Position numbers and translations under genes: made by a program. From an uncultured Eubacteriales bacterium (lineage in GTDB: Bacteria > Bacillota > Clostridia > Oscillospirales > Acutalibacteraceae): a stretch of DNA of 33,465 bases. The stretch is taken from NCBI GenBank assembly GCA_900316345.1, contig ONCR01000012.1, forward strand, positions 1 to 33,465, read 5' to 3'. The number at the start of each line of letters is the position of its first letter. The stretch's first letter is position 1. The notes below the pieces were generated by a model. The model ran no database searches. It had not been told where the DNA came from and worked only from the letters and a program-made list of their open reading frames with translations. Below are positions 31,701 to 33,465 of this stretch, piece by piece.

Positions 31701-33465
31701 CACCTGCGAAAAGCAAGACCAAATCTATGTTGAAGCGGGCGGTACGCTTGTTGTTCAGGGACAGATTAAAGCAAGCGGTTCTGATAGCGGTGAAATTAAC
31801 GTTTACGGAACGCTCATACAGCTAACAGGTTCAAAGAATATCGACTCTAACTATATCAACATTTATTCAGGCGGTATTGTTGGCGCTGTTGGAGGCCTTA
31901 ATTCTAACCGTAAAATCAATGTTGCCGGCGGTACGTTATACGTTCTTGGTAACATCGTTGCAAACAACGATAAAAAAGACGATAATATGATGGATATCAC
32001 CGGTACTTCTAACATTTACGTTAGGGGCTACGTAACGTCAGGCCACAGTGATAAACAACATATTTATATCCACGACGGAACAAATACGGTATTCAGCATT
32101 CTCGGTGAAGGCTCTACCGATTGCTTCAACGGCAAGTGTAATCAAATTCACGCATATAACAATTCAAGCGGTAATAAGATTTACCTCGGTAAGAATACAA
32201 CAATTAAGGATAATAACGAAAACTTAATTAACGGAACAATTTCCTGTTACGGGAACTTAACGTTTGATACAACCGGCGGCATTTCGCTTATCGGCGCAGG
32301 TACCTCGTATATTACGGGCAACCTTAATGCAACCAATACAAGCGAGCTTACCGTTTCAAACGGCCATGTGCTCTATGTTCTCGGCGGAATAAACGTTAAG
32401 AAGATTACAACTAATAATTCAAAAATCCATGCCGACGGTAATGTAACCGTAAGCGGTGCGCTCAACCTTCAAAGCAATTCAGAGCTTGAAGCCTTCGGCG
32501 CAATTACCTACGGAACATCAAGCGTATCGGGCGGAAGCCGAATTATCTGGCCTGATACAATCAACTTTGAGGCAAGCCCGATTAACGGTAACAACATCGA
32601 TGAGCTTAAGTATGTAGGCAATGTAAGTTCGTCCTCAATGTCGCTCAATAAGGTTAAGCTTAAGATTGAGGGTAATTTAACCTTAACAGGCGATTTGGTA
32701 TTGAACAACTATACAACCCTTTACGTAACGGGTAATCTTACCTGTAAGGGAATAAGCTTAAGCCAGTCTAAGCTTTATGTTGAAGGCAACGTTTCGTGTA
32801 CTTCAATAAGCGAAACCAATACCTCGCTCTTCCTTGTAAGAAAAGGTAATACCGTAGGCTCGTCTTATTCATCAATAAACTGCAGCGGCAAGGTATTCCT
32901 TTCCGGCTCGTCAAAGCTTCTTGATGAAGGTAATCTCACCGCAACTGCGGTAGATTCAACGGGTTCAAAGGTATATGCTTACAGAGCGCTTAATATCACC
33001 GCTAATTATTCGGCAGGCTCAACCGGTTACTTCTCGTCAACCGGAAGCGCGTCCGAAATCTTCTGCGGCGATAATTCTTCAAGCACAAATACTATTGGTA
33101 TTGTTGCAACGGGAAGCCTTTACTATCCGTATAAATCAGGTTCAACGCTTAACTGTAATCACCTTGAAATCGGAACAAACGGCAAGGTAATTATTGACGG
33201 CGCAGAGGGTAACCCCTCCTGCAGGATAACCGATTGGGCTTATATCGCTAATAACGGTATCTTCTGCAACCACGGTAAAACTACCGTTGTAAACTGCCGT
33301 ATCACCAACGACGGTAAGATGTATCTTCTCGGCGGTGAGGACGTAACAAGCGCCGGTAAAACCGATATGAGAGGCGACGTCCGTAAGAGCAATCCCGATA
33401 ACTTCTACTTTAACGAAGGTTCGGAATCCTTCCTCGGCAAGTCATATAACGGCTCAACAAAGCAG
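28798..33465 (+). CDS. Giant TadG-like surface protein with beta-solenoid repeats (3' end outside window)
   Basis: One frame is open for 1556 codons from GTG 28798 to the last base; I read every line of it and found no stop. The start is backed by CTAAGGAGGT (28781-28790), a near-perfect anti-16S match seven bases before the GTG. Residues 1-55 are the Tad/TadG N-terminus: basic RLKKESG, a membrane helix at about 15-35, VDIGYHYYRGAKLQNATDAA. Residues about 60-900 are mixed alpha/beta, with SGDVHSNSNIVSRIQS near 246-261. I recognise no von Willebrand A metal site. From about 900 on there are many short strand-turn units with Gly-Asn turns (LYVTGNLTCKG; LYVEGNVSCTS; KLIVRGDITCE), as in beta-helix or bactofilin-like proteins. 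It is probably anchored in the membrane and exposed outside as a pilus tip or adhesin. Much longer than ordinary TadG proteins (commonly 300-600 residues). Confidence 0.85.
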   Translation, partial: MKLFKRLKKESGAYTVFTAILLTVLVGFLAMSVDIGYHYYRGAKLQNATDAAATAVAGNLGTIDTQLEEIAYQYLAKNGFPDREKVHCTIEARGETTFETVDSDDYIKAGYYKLTVWADDDTFFANLLDIDSLRLVKYAYVKADAKYVSMPKALGYTVFAGSTKGTASNPALQINGKTGGIINTITSFTQWGINGINNWVVKPIQAFDGFDIGTWWNPSTWKLKFNWDDANSWQAKLSTSKLTTSGDVHSNSNIVSRIQSINANRIQDTDFTHSASYDSLAKFYGLKVLNNYNENGDAYNGSMISYLGLDNIDQDDIQMTVVDYGQVTFDAVKDITFIEPSGYSISGDDHKMETYYYVQNQQYLEQTQLTMRILDLIDLDELSSDPDSFRRLYEEAADIYLVDKIATTEQKNIIKNQVASGNLTYDIQTHEFTLKNQANIIYSVNAKMANDALYVAYDDSGVGIDKMLFGRIEDDEDEYSNGIALVGNDLLYKSGTNVPYYAQRNASDGGSTIGDEYDKLSTMDDMIDFITVDEKNDQTINARLNVTGNVINREYQDFAKAGISIQDATRAGANFAIARTFIENSEYIDMPNLKPYFIRQINKSIRNATKIKEKINVSSAGQPTVRYAAKERTDTLKSYQENLNYYDDTYRAKDSNTINLTQTNTHLFREFKESKNSRVINLNNTVKTYNRTTQDGLNYSFSISRYTYKGYNLYKDNRLKTPSEFFAEKLAEREETKPDGADAVKDFYDTTAKTELNMVAAKRIELENNSSYSYSAEQSKAENAINDEVKPNINKTIQDDPEPQIDKGTIPATGDVFLGYGKTGNNVEINRTSGQRKIFDDFIRNLGVTISTDTFTIPNFSTSGMTSGGSLGGKIKNGATQYFENNHYYSSASTPYTQVVWVTGRYNMETRTNGTSVVTGNITMDNGIQLIVNSGSTLKVGGSISTTETKNNKIYVKAGAKLIVRGDITCEKQDQIYVEAGGTLVVQGQIKASGSDSGEINVYGTLIQLTGSKNIDSNYINIYSGGIVGAVGGLNSNRKINVAGGTLYVLGNIVANNDKKDDNMMDITGTSNIYVRGYVTSGHSDKQHIYIHDGTNTVFSILGEGSTDCFNGKCNQIHAYNNSSGNKIYLGKNTTIKDNNENLINGTISCYGNLTFDTTGGISLIGAGTSYITGNLNATNTSELTVSNGHVLYVLGGINVKKITTNNSKIHADGNVTVSGALNLQSNSELEAFGAITYGTSSVSGGSRIIWPDTINFEASPINGNNIDELKYVGNVSSSSMSLNKVKLKIEGNLTLTGDLVLNNYTTLYVTGNLTCKGISLSQSKLYVEGNVSCTSISETNTSLFLVRKGNTVGSSYSSINCSGKVFLSGSSKLLDEGNLTATAVDSTGSKVYAYRALNITANYSAGSTGYFSSTGSASEIFCGDNSSSTNTIGIVATGSLYYPYKSGSTLNCNHLEIGTNGKVIIDGAEGNPSCRITDWAYIANNGIFCNHGKTTVVNCRITNDGKMYLLGGEDVTSAGKTDMRGDVRKSNPDNFYFNEGSESFLGKSYNGSTKQ
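31501..33465 (+). repeat. Degenerate protein-level repeats (beta-solenoid-like) within the giant TadG-like gene
   Basis: From about residue 902 the protein repeats a unit of roughly 17-30 residues built as hydrophobic-x-hydrophobic-x-G-N/D/S-hydrophobic-T/S. Examples: LKVGGSIST, LIVRGDITC, LVVQGQIKA, LYVLGNIVA, IYVRGYVTS, LYVLGGINV, LKIEGNLTL, LYVTGNLTC, LYVEGNVSC, KVFLSGSSK. The DNA copies are diverged, so this is not a recent tandem array. Stacked strands with a turn at Gly-Asn point to a right-handed solenoid. Confidence 0.65.

Noticed and set aside
28870-33190. Several short frames on both strands in the last 4.6 kb (for example 28895-29140 plus, 31132-31458 minus, 32508-32708 minus), which could make the region look gene-poor or broken.
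   Set aside because: All overlap the one frame that stays open from 28798 to the end and carries a recognisable TadG N-terminus and regular repeats. The short frames have no ribosome sites or family motifs.
31501-33465. Possible tandem DNA repeat or CRISPR-like array in the repetitive part of the giant gene.
   Set aside because: The units vary in length and differ at the DNA level; only the protein pattern recurs. No constant direct repeat with unique spacers is present.
20743-33465. Tad locus acquired recently by transfer.
   Set aside because: Codon choice and base composition look like the flanking housekeeping genes. No integrase, tRNA end or direct repeats flank the visible side.

Overview
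The window looks like a chromosomal segment of a Gram-positive, anaerobic member of the Clostridia, most likely the Oscillospirales/Ruminococcaceae side. The reasons are the EF-Tu and EF-G sequences, a formate--tetrahydrofolate ligase, group II ECF vitamin transport, the MEP isoprenoid pathway, RqcH and a Tad pilus locus without any visible secretin gene. Placement is by recognition only and is moderately sure. Genes are dense, and no gap reaches 300 bases. Several promoters fit a SigA-type consensus with a 17-base spacer, and the main intrinsic terminators are clear. No rRNA, tRNA, CRISPR array, insertion sequence or prophage was seen.

Layout. (1) 2-4571: the 3' part of fusA, then tuf with its own promoter and terminator, then recD2, whose promoter sits so close to the start codon that the mRNA should be leaderless. 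(2) 4604-9062: an operon starting with a divergent MreB-family actin, then a corrinoid adenosyltransferase and a complete ECF transporter (T, fused double ATPase, S). The partner gene suggests a cobalamin/corrinoid substrate. A bidirectional terminator separates it from rodA on the minus strand. (3) 10403-13628: fhs, tsaE, tsaB and rpiB, a one-carbon/t6A/pentose-phosphate operon. Facing it on the minus strand (15093-13723) is a small operon: a DUF4364-like winged-helix protein, a PQ-loop-like membrane protein and a second RpiB-family protein that has lost two active-site histidines. (4) 15193-20573: trmK, a Nif3-family protein, rqcH, ispD, ispF and an unassigned methyltransferase. This operon and the DUF4364-like one diverge from two promoters that share one palindromic -35 hexamer.

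(5) 20661 to the window end: a Tad (Flp-type) pilus locus. It contains a prepilin peptidase, a 59-residue Flp pilin followed by a strong hairpin, a TadE pseudopilin, CpaB, TadZ, TadA, TadB and TadC. A DUF192 protein and a DivIVA-like coiled-coil protein follow. The last gene is very large, starts with GTG at 28798 and is still open at the window end (at least 1556 residues). Its N-terminus is a TadG-like membrane anchor. From about residue 900 onward it consists of short strand-turn repeats that look like a beta-solenoid, rich in Gly, Asn, Ser and Thr, and nearly all of its cysteines lie there.

The most interesting object is this giant TadG-like protein together with its locus. It is probably the surface adhesin or tip structure of a monoderm Tad pilus, possibly positioned by the DivIVA-like protein. 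The other good leads are the symmetric divergent promoter pair, the leaderless recD2, the altered RpiB paralogue and the MreB-B12 operon.
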